Part shown: piece after piece, positions 9,082-18,800 of the stretch
How the letters are laid out: each line of letters starts with the position of its first letter
Position numbering within the stretch: position 1 is the stretch's first letter
From: Candidatus Marithrix sp. Canyon 246
GTDB taxonomy: Bacteria; Pseudomonadota; Gammaproteobacteria; Beggiatoales; Beggiatoaceae
Direction of reading: 5' to 3'
Length of the DNA stretch: 64,000 nt
NCBI RefSeq assembly: GCF_001723685.1
Contig: NZ_MCBX01000012.1
Location: 1 to 64,000, forward strand
Notes under the pieces: generated by a model
The model's input: only the letters and a program-made list of their open reading frames with translations
What the model was told of the DNA's origin: nothing
Databases searched by the model: none
Made by a program: the position numbers and the translations under genes

Positions 9082-11025
9082 TTATAATTTAGCTCCAAAG
9101 ACGAAAATTCCTAATAATACTGCCAAGCCTAAAATCATGGCAAAGGCGTAATGATATAAGAAGCCAGTTTGAGTCTGGCGAATGACGCTAGATAGCCAAA
9201 TTACCATCTTAGCAAGACCGTTTACTATACCTTCAATGATTTTGATGTCACCTATTTTCCAGAAGATGTTACCAATTTTACGTGTACCACCTGCAAAGAA
9301 CCAATCATTGAATCTATCAAAGCCATATTTATCCAATAGGATTTTATGAAACAGATTACAACGATATGTAATTTGTTCAGGAATGTGAGGTGCTTTCATA
9401 TATAAATAATAGGCTGTTCCTACACCTGCCATTGCTAACCAAAATGGTGGTTGTAACATTCCATGTATCATAAATCCTATTACGCCATGATAGTCTTCTG
9501 CATTGAAAGGATTATGTGCTATTACACCCTTGAAATATTCACCAAATAACATTGGTTCTATTGTCAACATTCCTATGAATACGGATGGTATTGCTAATAA
9601 AATCAACGGAATGGTAACAACTTTTGGACTTTCATGTAGGTGACTACGTGTATGTTCATCCATACGTTCTTTGCCGTGGAAGGTTAAGAAGAACATGCGG
9701 AAACTATATAGAGCTGTAATGAATACACCTAATAAAACTGCATAATAGGCAAAACCAGCACCAGCGCGTTCTGCTTCATAGGCATGATGAGTGGCTTCTA
9801 TAATAGCATCTTTGGAGAAAAAGCCAGAGAAGCCGGGGAATCCAATCAATGCTAATGAGCCTATTAACGCTGTCCAATAGGTAATTGGTAGATATTTTTT
9901 CAGCCCACCCATTTTACGCATATCTTGTTCATGGTGCATAGCAATAATCACTGAACCTGCACCTAAGAATAATAAAGCTTTAAAAAACGCATGTGTCATC
10001 AGATGGAAAACACCAGCAGCATAAGCTGAGGCTCCTAAAGCTACAGTCATATAACCTAATTGTGACAGAGTTGAGTAAGCTACAACTCGTTTGATGTCAT
10101 TTTGTACCAAGCCTAATAAACCCATAAATAAGGCTGTAATAGCACCAATTATCATCACAAAACTGAGTGCAGTTGTACTTAATTCAAACAATGGAGACAT
10201 ACGCGCTACCATAAAGATACCTGCTGTTACCATTGTTGCTGCATGGATTAAGGCTGAAATAGGTGTAGGACCTTCCATAGAATCTGGCAACCAGACATGT
10301 AATGGAAATTGTGCAGATTTACCCATAGCACCGATAAACAGTAAAATACAGATAACAGTCATAACTGACCAATCCAAGCCCGGAATTATTTGCATCATAG
10401 TATCTTTATGTTCATTAGCGTGGCTAAAGACTTCAACATAGTTCAGACTATTAAAATACATTAAAACTGCTGCAATTCCTAAAATAAAACCAAAATCACC
10501 AACGCGATTAACTAAGAAAGCTTTTAAGTTCGCATAAATTGCAGATTCTCTGGTAAACCAGAAACCGATTAACAAATAAGAGACTAAACCTACCGCTTCC
10601 CAGCCAAAAAATAACTGCATAAAGTTATTTGACATCACTAACATCAGCATGGCAAAAGTGAATAAGGAAATATAGCTAAAAAAGCGATTATAACCCGGAT
10701 CATCGCGCATATAACCAACAGTATAAATATGTACCATCCAGGATACGAAGGTGACAACCAACATCATCATAGCAGTAAGTGAATCAACCATAAAGCCGAT
10801 TTCAAACTTTATCGCACCAACTTCTAACCATATATAAAGAGTTTCATTAAAACCGGCTTCTCCTAATATAACTATCTTATAAAATACACATACAGATAGA
10901 ACAAAGGATAAACCAACGGCGCCAATTGTGACTGAATGAGCAACGCGCTTGCTAACTGGGAATAATCCCGCAATAATGGCTCCAAATAGTGGAGCTAATA
11001 CAATCGCAAGAGAAATATTTTGCAT
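9082..11025 (-). CDS. nuoL: NADH-quinone oxidoreductase subunit L
   Basis: A 647-residue antiporter-like subunit, the most distal proton channel of complex I. It shows GWEAVGLVSYLLIGFW, SMEGPTPISALIHAATMVTAG and KRVVAYSTLSQLGYM. The C-terminal region contains the extra long helix plus a final membrane segment typical of NuoL and absent from NuoM and NuoN (WLSSVIRQTQTGFLYHYAFAM). It is 4 bases from nuoK. Confidence 0.97.
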   Translation of the reverse strand: MQNISLAIVLAPLFGAIIAGLFPVSKRVAHSVTIGAVGLSFVLSVCVFYKIVILGEAGFNETLYIWLEVGAIKFEIGFMVDSLTAMMMLVVTFVSWMVHIYTVGYMRDDPGYNRFFSYISLFTFAMLMLVMSNNFMQLFFGWEAVGLVSYLLIGFWFTRESAIYANLKAFLVNRVGDFGFILGIAAVLMYFNSLNYVEVFSHANEHKDTMMQIIPGLDWSVMTVICILLFIGAMGKSAQFPLHVWLPDSMEGPTPISALIHAATMVTAGIFMVARMSPLFELSTTALSFVMIIGAITALFMGLLGLVQNDIKRVVAYSTLSQLGYMTVALGASAYAAGVFHLMTHAFFKALLFLGAGSVIIAMHHEQDMRKMGGLKKYLPITYWTALIGSLALIGFPGFSGFFSKDAIIEATHHAYEAERAGAGFAYYAVLLGVFITALYSFRMFFLTFHGKERMDEHTRSHLHESPKVVTIPLILLAIPSVFIGMLTIEPMLFGEYFKGVIAHNPFNAEDYHGVIGFMIHGMLQPPFWLAMAGVGTAYYLYMKAPHIPEQITYRCNLFHKILLDKYGFDRFNDWFFAGGTRKIGNIFWKIGDIKIIEGIVNGLAKMVIWLSSVIRQTQTGFLYHYAFAMILGLAVLLGIFVFGAKL

Positions 11026-11029
11026 CTAG

Positions 11030-11335
11030 TTATCCTTTCATCGTATTAATGTCATCGACATTAATGCTGTATTTATTACGAAATAATATTATTAATATCG
11101 CTAAACCAATAGCAGATTCCGCCGCTGCTACAGTTAGGATAAAAAATACAAATACTTGCCCTGCTAAATCAGCATTAAAATAAGAAAATGCAATAAAGTT
11201 CATGTTGACTGATAACAACATTAATTCAATACACATAAGTATAATTAGGAGATTTTTCCGATTTAGAAAAATACCAGCGGCACTAATGCAAAATAATACC
11301 GCTGCTACAATTAGAAATTCATTTAATTCTGGCAT
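11030..11335 (-). CDS. nuoK: NADH-quinone oxidoreductase subunit K
   Basis: A 101-residue, three-helix membrane subunit of complex I. Helix 2 carries the conserved glutamate in [14 protein letters not shown] and helix 3 the second one in [11 protein letters not shown]. Both glutamates are part of the buried proton path. Length is standard, and spacing to nuoJ is 2 bases. Confidence 0.97.
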   Translation of the reverse strand: MPELNEFLIVAAVLFCISAAGIFLNRKNLLIILMCIELMLLSVNMNFIAFSYFNADLAGQVFVFFILTVAAAESAIGLAILIILFRNKYSINVDDINTMKG

Positions 11336-11337
11336 AA

Positions 11338-11919
11338 TTAATCCTTTGTTTCCGCGTCCATTTTGATAATTCTTAGTCTATCTTCACGACGTACCTTAAC
11401 CTGTTGTTCTGGTTTTTGGTATTTAGCTCGTGTGTGTGGGCGCATGGTTAAAGCAATTGCTGCTATCATTGCAACCAATAAAATTGCCGCTGCAATTTCA
11501 AAAGGATAAACATATTCAGTATATAATATTGATCCTAAAGCGGCAGTATTACTACCGGCGGCAACTTCTGTTGGCATAGCATGATCCCATGCACCAACTA
11601 CTAAAACCATTTCTGCCAAAATCACTAAGCCAACGAAGATAGCTAGTGGCAAATGACGTACAAAACCTTCACGTAAAGTATCAAAATTAATATTTAACAT
11701 CATTAATACAAATAAAAACAACACCATTACAGCGCCAACATAAACTAAAATGAGTACCATTGCGAGAAATTCTGCTTGCAACAATAGCCAAATTGCAGCC
11801 GAAGAGAAAAACGTTAATACTAAAAATAAAGCGGCATGAACCGGATTTTTAACTGTAATAACGCGACTAGCGGCAAAAATTAAAACAAGTGAAAATAAGT
11901 AAAAAGTAAATTTTATCAT
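11338..11919 (-). CDS. nuoJ: NADH-quinone oxidoreductase subunit J
   Basis: A 193-residue membrane subunit with five hydrophobic segments. [47 protein letters not shown] is typical, including the conserved tyrosine in the [10 protein letters not shown] helix. A hydrophilic, basic C-terminal tail ([22 protein letters not shown]) faces the cytoplasm. It starts 15 bases after the MORN-repeat gene that interrupts the usual nuoI-nuoJ junction. Confidence 0.96.
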   Translation of the reverse strand: MIKFTFYLFSLVLIFAASRVITVKNPVHAALFLVLTFFSSAAIWLLLQAEFLAMVLILVYVGAVMVLFLFVLMMLNINFDTLREGFVRHLPLAIFVGLVILAEMVLVVGAWDHAMPTEVAAGSNTAALGSILYTEYVYPFEIAAAILLVAMIAAIALTMRPHTRAKYQKPEQQVKVRREDRLRIIKMDAETKD

Positions 11920-11933
11920 GAGTTTATTACCAA

Positions 11934-12710
11934 CTAATCAAACATATATATCCATCGTAACCAAGGTCTAATTTTGTTTCTTTTGACCATTTCATCTTCG
12001 GTATAATACCTAATTGCCATCAAGTTACCTTCTTTATCATATTCCTTACTAGTACCATTTAAATGACCGTTGTCATCAAAAATATGTTGCAACCATTTTT
12101 CTCCAGAATTATAAAAAATAATTGCCGAAACTGGTTCACCATTTTTAAATACCCAGTCACCTTGTAAATTACCATTATAATGATAACCTTTGGCACTACC
12201 ATCTTTTTTACCATTTACATAATTACGTTCTGCTTTTTTATTAGCATTTCGATAATAATCAATCTCTAAACCTTCTCGTTTACCATTGATTAAGTTACGT
12301 TTACGGAATAATTCTCCTGAAGTATAATATTGAAACTGGATTTCATATTTCTCATTATTTTTATATCTAAGCTCATATTCTAGCTTACCTTCCCGAGAAA
12401 AAGTTTTTTTACCAATTAAATCACCAGAACGATAATTATATTCAGCTTGTAATTCGCCAGTTTCATAAAATTCTTCAATACTACCATGCAATTTACCATT
12501 TCTATATTCATATTGAAATTGCACAGCTCCACTATCGTAATATTTTTTATCAATATCTTCTGCTTGAACTGATGATACTAATAGCATCATCATCACAATC
12601 ATCAAATTTTGTAGGGTGGGTAGAGCGAAGCGAAACCCACCATTGATAGCACTATTTTGGTGGGTTTCGCTCCGCTCTACCCACCCTACGATAAAATACA
12701 TGATTTTCAT
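11934..12710 (-). CDS. Secreted MORN-repeat protein inside the nuo operon
   Basis: A protein made largely of tandem ~20-residue MORN/YwqK-type units (GKLHGSIEEFYETGELQAEY, GKREGLEIDYYRNANKKAER, GKKDGSAKGYHYNGNLQGDW, GHLNGTSKEYDKEGNLMAIR). It sits between nuoI and nuoJ on the same strand, an unusual place. A palindromic repeat (12611-12689) lies in the 5' part and is translated in frame as VGWVERSETHQNSA and GGFRFALP. Possible starts are 12737 (inside nuoI), 12710 (used here, just after the nuoI stop) and 12602, downstream of the repeat, which gives MIVMMMLLVSSVQA-ED, a short signal-peptide-like start. None has a clear ribosome site. Its function is unknown; a link to complex I is only suggested by position. 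Confidence 0.75.
   Translation of the reverse strand: MKIMYFIVGWVERSETHQNSAINGGFRFALPTLQNLMIVMMMLLVSSVQAEDIDKKYYDSGAVQFQYEYRNGKLHGSIEEFYETGELQAEYNYRSGDLIGKKTFSREGKLEYELRYKNNEKYEIQFQYYTSGELFRKRNLINGKREGLEIDYYRNANKKAERNYVNGKKDGSAKGYHYNGNLQGDWVFKNGEPVSAIIFYNSGEKWLQHIFDDNGHLNGTSKEYDKEGNLMAIRYYTEDEMVKRNKIRPWLRWIYMFD
12611..12689. repeat. Palindromic repeat, AGGGTGGG family, copy 2
   Basis: Two 31-base arms (12611-12641 and 12659-12689), one mismatch, 17-base loop. It begins GTAGGGTGGG and ends CCCACCCTAC. It is nearly the same as the element at 37-112, which has one extra base per arm (GCGACAGCG versus GCGAAGCG). It is inserted in the start region of the MORN-repeat gene and leaves the frame open. 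Confidence 0.92.
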
Positions 12711-12717
12711 TAATAAT

Positions 12718-13206
12718 TTAACGATATTTAGCATCATAAGCTCTATCTGCTGCTAATTGTGGTTCCAATTTGTCTCCCAATGCTAATAATTTTTCTTTAG
12801 TCATTACTAAATCACCATGCTCTTCACCATGATATTCAAAGTGTCTGGTTTCAACAATGGAATCAACTGGGCAAGATTCTTCACAAAATCCACAAAAAAT
12901 ACATTTTGTTAAATCTATATCATAACGAGTTGTACGACGTGTACCATCTGCGCGTTGTTCTGCTTCAATGGTAATTGCTAATGCAGGGCAAACTGCTTCA
13001 CATAGTTTACAAGCAATACAACGTTCTTCGCCATTTGGATAGCGGCGTAGTGCATGATGCCCTCGAAAACGATGAGATTGTGGAGTTTTTTCTTCTGGAT
13101 ATTGGACGGTTATTTTTTTCTTAAATAAATAACGCCCGGTAATGTTTAAACCTTTAAACATTTCCAACAGAAATAGTCTCTTAATATAATCTTTTATTGC
13201 GTGCAT
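12718..13206 (-). CDS. nuoI: NADH-quinone oxidoreductase subunit I
   Basis: A 162-residue ferredoxin-like subunit carrying the two 4Fe-4S clusters N6a and N6b on the peripheral arm. The clusters are C63-C66-C69 with C73 ([12 protein letters not shown]) and C102-C105-C108 with C112 ([12 protein letters not shown]). The N-terminal amphipathic helix ([21 protein letters not shown]) anchors the protein to the membrane arm. It starts 1 base after the nuoH stop. Confidence 0.97.
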   Translation of the reverse strand: MHAIKDYIKRLFLLEMFKGLNITGRYLFKKKITVQYPEEKTPQSHRFRGHHALRRYPNGEERCIACKLCEAVCPALAITIEAEQRADGTRRTTRYDIDLTKCIFCGFCEESCPVDSIVETRHFEYHGEEHGDLVMTKEKLLALGDKLEPQLAADRAYDAKYR

Positions 13207-13207
13207 T

Positions 13208-14227
13208 TTAATTAAACCAAGGTGGTAGTTTAGCTAGTATGGCAATACCAATAACAACTATCCATACTAATGTAATAGGAATAAAGACTTTCCAACCTAA
13301 ACGCATGATTTGATCATAACGGTAACGTGGAAAAGTAGCTCGCAGCCATAAAAATGAAAATAAAATAACAGATATTTTCAAGAAAAACCAAAATATACCG
13401 GGTATCCATGCAAATGCTGCTTCTAAAAATGTGCCTTGAAATGGTGATAGCCAACCACCTAAAAACATAATAACAGTTAATGCTGCTATTAATATCATAT
13501 TGGCATATTCTGCTAAGAAGAAGATGGCAAATAATAAGCCGCTGTATTCAACATGAAAACCAGCAACAATTTCTGATTCACCTTCTGCAACATCAAACGG
13601 GGCGCGATTGGTTTCTGCTATTCCTGAGATTAAATAGACCATAAATAATGGTAATAGTGGCAACCAATACCAATGTAATAGTCCACCACTTTGTGCGGAT
13701 ACAATCGCGCTTAAATTTAAACTACCAGCAGCCATTAATACACCGACTAAAGCAAATCCCATAGCTATTTCATAAGAAATAATTTGTGCCGCTGAACGTA
13801 GTGTTCCTAATAAGGCGTATTTGGAATTTGAAGCCCATCCTGCGATTAGAACTCCATATACTCCTATAGATGTCATTGCTAAAATATATAATAAGCCAGC
13901 ATCAATATTGGCTAATACCCAACCATCAGCAAAGGGTATAACTGCCCATGCAGCTAAGGCAGGTGCCAAAACTAACATTGGTGCAATTACAAATAAGAAC
14001 CAATTGGCTTTGGTAGGAATAATGATTTCTTTGAATGCTAATTTGACAAAATCAGCAATCGGTTGTAACCATCCACGAGGTCCTACGCGATTTGGTCCAA
14101 TACGTACTTGCATGTAGCCTATGACTTTGCGTTCTAAATAAGTCAAATAGGCAACAGATAATAATAATGGCACTAAAATTACTACAATTTTTAATATAGT
14201 AATAATTAAATACATTAATGTTTCCAT
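13208..14227 (-). CDS. nuoH: NADH-quinone oxidoreductase subunit H
   Basis: A 339-residue membrane subunit that forms the quinone-binding chamber with NuoB and NuoD. It has eight hydrophobic segments, plus the signatures [21 protein letters not shown] and [22 protein letters not shown], whose acidic residues belong to the quinone-coupled proton path. Length is typical. It follows nuoG by 2 bases. Confidence 0.97.
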   Translation of the reverse strand: METLMYLIITILKIVVILVPLLLSVAYLTYLERKVIGYMQVRIGPNRVGPRGWLQPIADFVKLAFKEIIIPTKANWFLFVIAPMLVLAPALAAWAVIPFADGWVLANIDAGLLYILAMTSIGVYGVLIAGWASNSKYALLGTLRSAAQIISYEIAMGFALVGVLMAAGSLNLSAIVSAQSGGLLHWYWLPLLPLFMVYLISGIAETNRAPFDVAEGESEIVAGFHVEYSGLLFAIFFLAEYANMILIAALTVIMFLGGWLSPFQGTFLEAAFAWIPGIFWFFLKISVILFSFLWLRATFPRYRYDQIMRLGWKVFIPITLVWIVVIGIAILAKLPPWFN

Positions 14228-14229
14228 AA

Positions 14230-16605
14230 TTAAGCTTTTCCTTCTGTAGTAGCACTTAATTCAACTTGCCCATGCCAGCCAGCAGTAATATTTTGCCCAG
14301 CATAAATTAATACAGCATTATCAGGTAGTTGATCATTAATTGTGACTGCTAATGTGAACATAATTTCATCCTGTTTAACTTGGATATAACTAGTTTCATT
14401 TACATTTAATTGATTTGCCAGTTTAGCATTGATATGCGCAGTCTTAGTGATTTTCGCGTCGATGGTGTTTTGTAAAGCATCAGCGCGACGTACTAAAGCA
14501 TCTACTGAGTAAATTGGCATTTCTGTAATGCGTTGTATTCCTTCTGCTTTTTGTGTTTCAAGTTTTTCAGGAATTTGCCAACCCATTTTGTTATTTGCTA
14601 CTTTGTCACCAATTATGTAACTTAATTCATCACTGATTTCATCAGAACTGGTATATTCAAAGCCTTCTAATTCAAATAAATTGCCTAAAACTCGTAAAAT
14701 TTTCCAAGCTGGGCGAGCATCACCGGGTGGTGGTACTATGCCCTTGAAGCTTTGCCAATCACCTTCTACATTTACATAGGTTCCTGATGTTTCAGTAAAT
14801 AAACCGATAGGTAGCATGACATCTGCATATTCTTCCATTGCCGTGGTTTTATAGCCGCTTAATGAAACTACAAATTCTGCTTGTTTTAAGCTATTTAGGG
14901 CTGTGACACCATTCCAGTTATCTAATTCTGGTTCAAGACCCAATAAAATATAGCCCTTTAATCCTTGAGTAAACATAGCTTGAGCATCTAATCCTGCGGT
15001 TTCTACTGCTTCACCACCAGCGGTTCTATGTGGTAATGCACCCGCTAACCATGCTCCTGAAGTATTACAGGCATCTCCGCAATAGCCAAAATTAGCATCA
15101 CTTAATTTAGCAATGATAGCGGCTAAGCTACGAATATTGGCAAATTGTGGATTAGCAGTTGCTAAATTACCTAATAATATTGTGCCTTTCTTACTTGCAG
15201 ATAAAACTTTTGCAATGGCGCGTTGTGGTTCAGTAATAGTAACTTCTGCTAATAATGCTTTTACTTCTACTGGTAATAAGGTTGCTTCTGTTTCTAATAA
15301 GGCTTTGGCAATTCCAGCTAAATTTTCTACCCATGTAGTTGTAATGATTTTTTCGGCTATTTTGAAATTAAATTCATAATCTATAGGGTTAAACAGCATT
15401 ATTTTGGCACCGTTTAAGCTTGCCTTACGTATGCGATGATTTAATAGCGGCTGTTCTTTGCGTAAATGTGAACCTATAATTAATACGGCATCAGAATTTT
15501 CTAAATCAGCAATGTCTTGTCCTAAGTATGGGAATAACGGTGCATCATTTTGATCGCTAAAATCTACTTGGCGCAGACGATGATCAATATTTTGACTGCC
15601 AATACCGCGCATAAATCTTTGTAATAAATACAGTTCTTCTATAGTAGAAGTCGCTGAAGCTAAAGCTCCAATGTTATTGCTTTCAAGCTTTTTCAAATTT
15701 TCAGTTGTAAAAGCTAAGGCTGTTTCCCAATCTGTTTCTTGCCAATTACCATCTTTTTTAATCATTGGTGCGGTTAAACGATCATCAGCAGTTAAGCCTT
15801 CATAACTAAAACGGTCACGATCAGAAATCCACACTTCATTTATGGCTTCATTTTCTTTAGGTGCTACACGCATGAGCTGATTGCTACGTAAATGCACATA
15901 AAGGTTAGAACCCACAGCATCATGAGGTGCAATTGTCTCAGCTTGTTGCATTTCCCAAGCACGAGCTTTAAATCTAAATGGTTTAGAAGTTAATGCGCCT
16001 ACTGGACATAAGTCAATTATATTGCCTGATAATTCAGAACTAAGACTGTGTTCAATATAAGTTCCAATTTGAGTATGTTCACCACGCCCAGTTGCACCTA
16101 ACTCGTGAATGCCGCCAATTTCTTGACCAAAACGCACACAACGAGTGCAATGAATGCAACGAGTCATTTCAGTCGCAATCAATGGACCGATATTTTTATT
16201 AAAAACAACGCGCTTAGCTTCTTGATAACGCGAGAGATCTTTACCATAGCCAATAGCTACATCTTGCAATTCACACTCACCACCTTGATCACAGACTGGA
16301 CAATCTAAAGGGTGATTGATAAGTAAGAATTCCATTACAGACTTTTGGGCTATAAGGGCTTTTTCAGAACGGGTGAATATTTTCATCCCATCCATAATAG
16401 GGGTTGCACATGCTGGTAAAGGTTTAGGAGCTTTCTCAACATCAACCAAACACATGCGACAATTTGCTGCAACTGATAACTTTTTGTGATAACAGAAACG
16501 AGGAATATGAATTCCATGATTATCTGTTACTTCAATAAGCATTTGACCAGCTTCAGCTTGGTATGATTTACCATCTATTTCAATAGTTACCATATGAGTC
16601 ATCAA
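14230..16605 (-). CDS. nuoG: NADH-quinone oxidoreductase subunit G
   Basis: A 791-residue Fe-S subunit of the NADH-oxidising arm. 2Fe-2S ligands are C38, C49, C52 and C66. The next cluster has H98, C102, C105 and C111, and then a 4Fe-4S cluster has C150, C153, C156 and C200. A molybdopterin-oxidoreductase-like domain without cofactor follows. The start at 16605 may instead be the Met at 16593. It is the first nuo gene here: nuoA-F would normally precede it, but upstream there are only a repeat and a decayed GNAT gene on the other strand, so the complex I genes are split in this genome. Confidence 0.96.
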   Translation of the reverse strand: MMTHMVTIEIDGKSYQAEAGQMLIEVTDNHGIHIPRFCYHKKLSVAANCRMCLVDVEKAPKPLPACATPIMDGMKIFTRSEKALIAQKSVMEFLLINHPLDCPVCDQGGECELQDVAIGYGKDLSRYQEAKRVVFNKNIGPLIATEMTRCIHCTRCVRFGQEIGGIHELGATGRGEHTQIGTYIEHSLSSELSGNIIDLCPVGALTSKPFRFKARAWEMQQAETIAPHDAVGSNLYVHLRSNQLMRVAPKENEAINEVWISDRDRFSYEGLTADDRLTAPMIKKDGNWQETDWETALAFTTENLKKLESNNIGALASATSTIEELYLLQRFMRGIGSQNIDHRLRQVDFSDQNDAPLFPYLGQDIADLENSDAVLIIGSHLRKEQPLLNHRIRKASLNGAKIMLFNPIDYEFNFKIAEKIITTTWVENLAGIAKALLETEATLLPVEVKALLAEVTITEPQRAIAKVLSASKKGTILLGNLATANPQFANIRSLAAIIAKLSDANFGYCGDACNTSGAWLAGALPHRTAGGEAVETAGLDAQAMFTQGLKGYILLGLEPELDNWNGVTALNSLKQAEFVVSLSGYKTTAMEEYADVMLPIGLFTETSGTYVNVEGDWQSFKGIVPPPGDARPAWKILRVLGNLFELEGFEYTSSDEISDELSYIIGDKVANNKMGWQIPEKLETQKAEGIQRITEMPIYSVDALVRRADALQNTIDAKITKTAHINAKLANQLNVNETSYIQVKQDEIMFTLAVTINDQLPDNAVLIYAGQNITAGWHGQVELSATTEGKA

Positions 16606-16666
16606 AATACGGTTTCAAAATTCTTTATTTTAGCATAACTTTGTTTCTAAAATGTCATTAAATTAC

Positions 16667-16718
16667 AAGCCCTGAAGGGGCGACATAATATAGCCTAGGG
16701 CAACGCCCTAGGTTTCAT
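16667..16718. repeat. Dispersed-type repeat with CCTAGGGC hairpin
   Basis: The segment reads GCCCTGAAGGGGCGACATAA, then a hairpin CCTAGGGC (16694-16701) / GCCCTAGG (16705-16712). Such GCCCTGAAGGG...CCTAGGG units are common dispersed repeats in AT-rich bacterial genomes, from general knowledge; only one copy was noticed here. It abuts the broken 5' end of the GNAT gene that follows. Confidence 0.5.
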
Positions 16719-17093
16719 ATTGATTTATTTTACAAAGAAAATCTAGTTATAGAATTATCAAAAAATCCCGATGCTTTTAGTGTGATTTGCTATATTGATG
16801 ATAAACCAGCAGGTTTAGCAAACTGTTTTCAAGCTTTCTCAACTTTTAAATGTAAACCTCTTATCAATATACATGATGTAGTAGTGGCAATTAAATTTCG
16901 TGGCTTGGGAATTAGTCAACTTCTATTGGCTAAAGTGGAAGAACGCGCTAAAGAAATTGGCTGCTGTAAAATAACCTTAGAGGTTTTAGAAGGTAATGAA
17001 ACTGCTAGAAAATCATATAATAAATTTGGATTTGAAGGGTTTGAATTGGATCCTGAAGTTGGTAAGGCACTTTTTTGGCAGAAGACATTATAA
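16719..17093 (+). pseudogene. 5'-truncated GNAT acetyltransferase
   Basis: The frame is open from the repeat at 16718 and reads DLFYKENLVIELSKNPDAF, then KPAGLANCFQAFSTF, INIHDVVVAIKFRGLGISQLL (the acetyl-CoA loop) and KITLEVLEGNETARKSYNKFGFEGFE. This matches the C-terminal two thirds of a GNAT N-acetyltransferase. The first ~40 residues expected in the family are missing, and the homologous part begins exactly where the palindromic repeat ends. A GTG at 16782 could still start a 103-residue protein, but without the N-terminal strand and helices it is probably inactive. Confidence 0.7.
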
Positions 17094-17163
17094 AATATCT
17101 TGGGATATAATTGTCAGAATCAGAATTTACAGAATTTTAGAATTATCAGAAACAGTTTAACCG

Positions 17164-17187
17164 TTAGTCTAAAAGATAAACAAATTT
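17164..17187 (+). repeat. 24-base direct repeat, copy 1
   Basis: TTAGTCTAAAAGATAAACAA followed by ATTT occurs here and, with one change, at 18094-18117. The two copies bracket the small membrane protein and the intact GNAT gene. The second overlaps the GNAT stop codon. Confidence 0.6.
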
Positions 17188-17233
17188 GAAATTAAAGCCA
17201 ACTTAATTACTTACATACTAAGGAAACTAATTT

Positions 17234-17485
17234 ATGCTGATTATAACTTCAAATATTGGAGCTACGATAAGTTTAATTTTAGGCATTTCTCTTTTTGGAA
17301 TTGTCACACAAAACTCTCAGGCATTCGCGTTGTTAGGTTGTGGATGGCTCAGTGCTGCTATTGTGCGTTTAATGACCTTATTTTTCGGTTTTGCGACACC
17401 CAAAAATATTGGCGGTGTTATCTTTGAGCTGCTTATTGGTTTATTATGTATTTCATCACTATTCACACAATTAAAGATAATTTAA
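17234..17485 (+). CDS. Small membrane protein, DUF4345-like
   Basis: An 83-residue hydrophobic protein with three likely membrane helices (residues 3-24, 28-50 and 60-80). ARLxSL-type DUF4345 proteins have a similar helix pattern (here VRLMTLFFGFATPKN then GGVIFELLIGLLCI), but are usually about 120 residues, so this may be short or only distantly related. The start has AGGAA at 17221-17225. Function unknown. Confidence 0.5.
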   Translation: MLIITSNIGATISLILGISLFGIVTQNSQAFALLGCGWLSAAIVRLMTLFFGFATPKNIGGVIFELLIGLLCISSLFTQLKII

Positions 17486-17584
17486 AAAACAGGGCAAAGC
17501 ACTTACGCAGGCGTTTTCTAGTTACCCCGCGTCTACGGGATACTTAGTCATAAATAAGTTTTCAGACTTATTGGAGTCCAAAAT

Positions 17585-18097
17585 TTGAAATTAGAATTAG
17601 CAAGACTAGAACATATTGACCAAATATCAAATTTGGTTAATCAAGCATACAGAGGTAAAACAGGATGGACCAAAGAAACTGATTTAGTTCAAGGCAATAG
17701 AATTACACCAAATGAGATCAAATCTATTATTTTAAATCCAAATACTCATTTATTAATTTATCCTGATAAAAATAACATCATAGCTTGTATTTGTATAGAA
17801 AAGATCAATCATGATGCTTATATTGGTTTATTTGCAGTAACACCAAAGAACCAAAGCAAAGGTATTGGAAAACTAGTTTTACAACTAGCAGAACAATATG
17901 CTATAAACAAATTTACAATTGATAAATTTGTGATGGTTGTAGTATCCCAAAGAAAAGAACTAATTTCATATTATCAACGAAGAGGATACACTAGAATTGG
18001 AAAAATTAAAAAATATCCTATAAATATTAATGTAGGAACCCCTAAAGTTGCAAACTTAACCATTGAATATTTAGAAAAAAACCTAAGTATTAATTAG
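17585..18097 (+). CDS. GNAT family N-acetyltransferase
   Basis: A 170-residue GNAT acetyltransferase that would move an acetyl group from acetyl-CoA to an amine of an unknown substrate. Residues 82-99 (LFAVTPKNQSKGIGKLVL) carry the Q-x-x-G-x-G acetyl-CoA loop at 90-95. VSQRKELISYYQRRGYTRIG is the usual C-terminal half. The start is TTG at 17585, with GGAG at 17573-17576 at good spacing. A 24-base sequence at its stop (18094-18117) repeats one at 17164-17187. Confidence 0.8.
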   Translation: MKLELARLEHIDQISNLVNQAYRGKTGWTKETDLVQGNRITPNEIKSIILNPNTHLLIYPDKNNIIACICIEKINHDAYIGLFAVTPKNQSKGIGKLVLQLAEQYAINKFTIDKFVMVVVSQRKELISYYQRRGYTRIGKIKKYPININVGTPKVANLTIEYLEKNLSIN

Positions 18098-18117
18098 TCT
18101 AAAAGGTAAACAAATTT
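18094..18117 (+). repeat. 24-base direct repeat, copy 2
   Basis: Matches 17164-17187 with one difference (AAAAGG for AAAAGA). The following 145 bases up to the HPP gene hold nothing recognisable. Confidence 0.6.
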
Positions 18118-18261
18118 TAGAAAATATTTATCAGGATAAAAATTAGTTATTTTTTCTCTGTTATCTAACAACTTATTCTTTAGCATCCATTTCATAAGCA
18201 TTTCATGGTGATCTATGTACGACATTATATAACCTTTTATTTAAATTCGTATTATTTTTTT

Positions 18262-18771
18262 TTAAAACCAATAAGTTGGATAACTTATATCTTTTGATAA
18301 GTTGTTGTAAAATAACGCAACTACAACCAGCAAAATTGCTCCTAACAAGGTTGGGGTCAATAAAAATTCCCAATTTGCTCCCACTAAAAACACAATGAAT
18401 GGATTTGAACCCGCTGGAGGATGAGGAACATTTAAAATTTGCATTAAAGATAATGCAGTAGCTAATGATAATGCCATGCTCCACCACTGAGGACTGACCA
18501 AATGGAAAAATAGTAATCCAACAAGTGTTGAAATGAAGTGACCACCAATAATATTACGAGGTTGAGCAAATGGTGTATCAGGTAATATAAATATTACAAA
18601 TATTGATGCACCGAACGATAATTAAACTAACGGTTGTTTGGTAAAAAATGCCAAAAAACCGACTACAACTGCTGCTAAAAAACCTCCTAACCATACAAAT
18701 CCAACTACTTTTAATGGTGGACTAGGCGGTATTGGTTTAGATAAACCTTTAAATTTTTGAAAATATAGCAT
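18262..18771 (-). pseudogene. HPP-family membrane protein with one internal stop
   Basis: The minus strand encodes a full-length (169-codon) HPP-family, four-helix membrane protein: MLYFQKFKGLSKPIPPSPPL, WLGGFLAAVVVGFLAFF, then SFGASIFVIFILPDTPFAQP, NIIGGHFISTLVGLLF, HPPAGSNPFIVFL and the C-terminal LLGAILLVVVALFYNNL. One TAA at 18624-18622 interrupts it between PLV and LSFGAS; a single base change from TTA (Leu) would explain it. AAGGAG (18778-18783) gives a good start at 18771. It is either a very recent pseudogene or a sequencing error. HPP proteins are putative transporters, nitrite in cyanobacterial relatives. The neighbouring TetR regulator is on the same strand upstream. Confidence 0.8.
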
Positions 18772-18800
18772 TTATTTCTCCTTAAAAATAATAAAAAATA

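Noticed and set aside
10091-10441. Plus-strand open frame opposite nuoL
   Set aside because: It lies entirely in the antisense of a clear gene and its composition mirrors the hydrophobic codons; no start signal.
6081-11025. Mrp-type antiporter genes
   Set aside because: The three antiporter-like proteins are in the order L-M-N with K, J, I, H and G, so they are complex I subunits.
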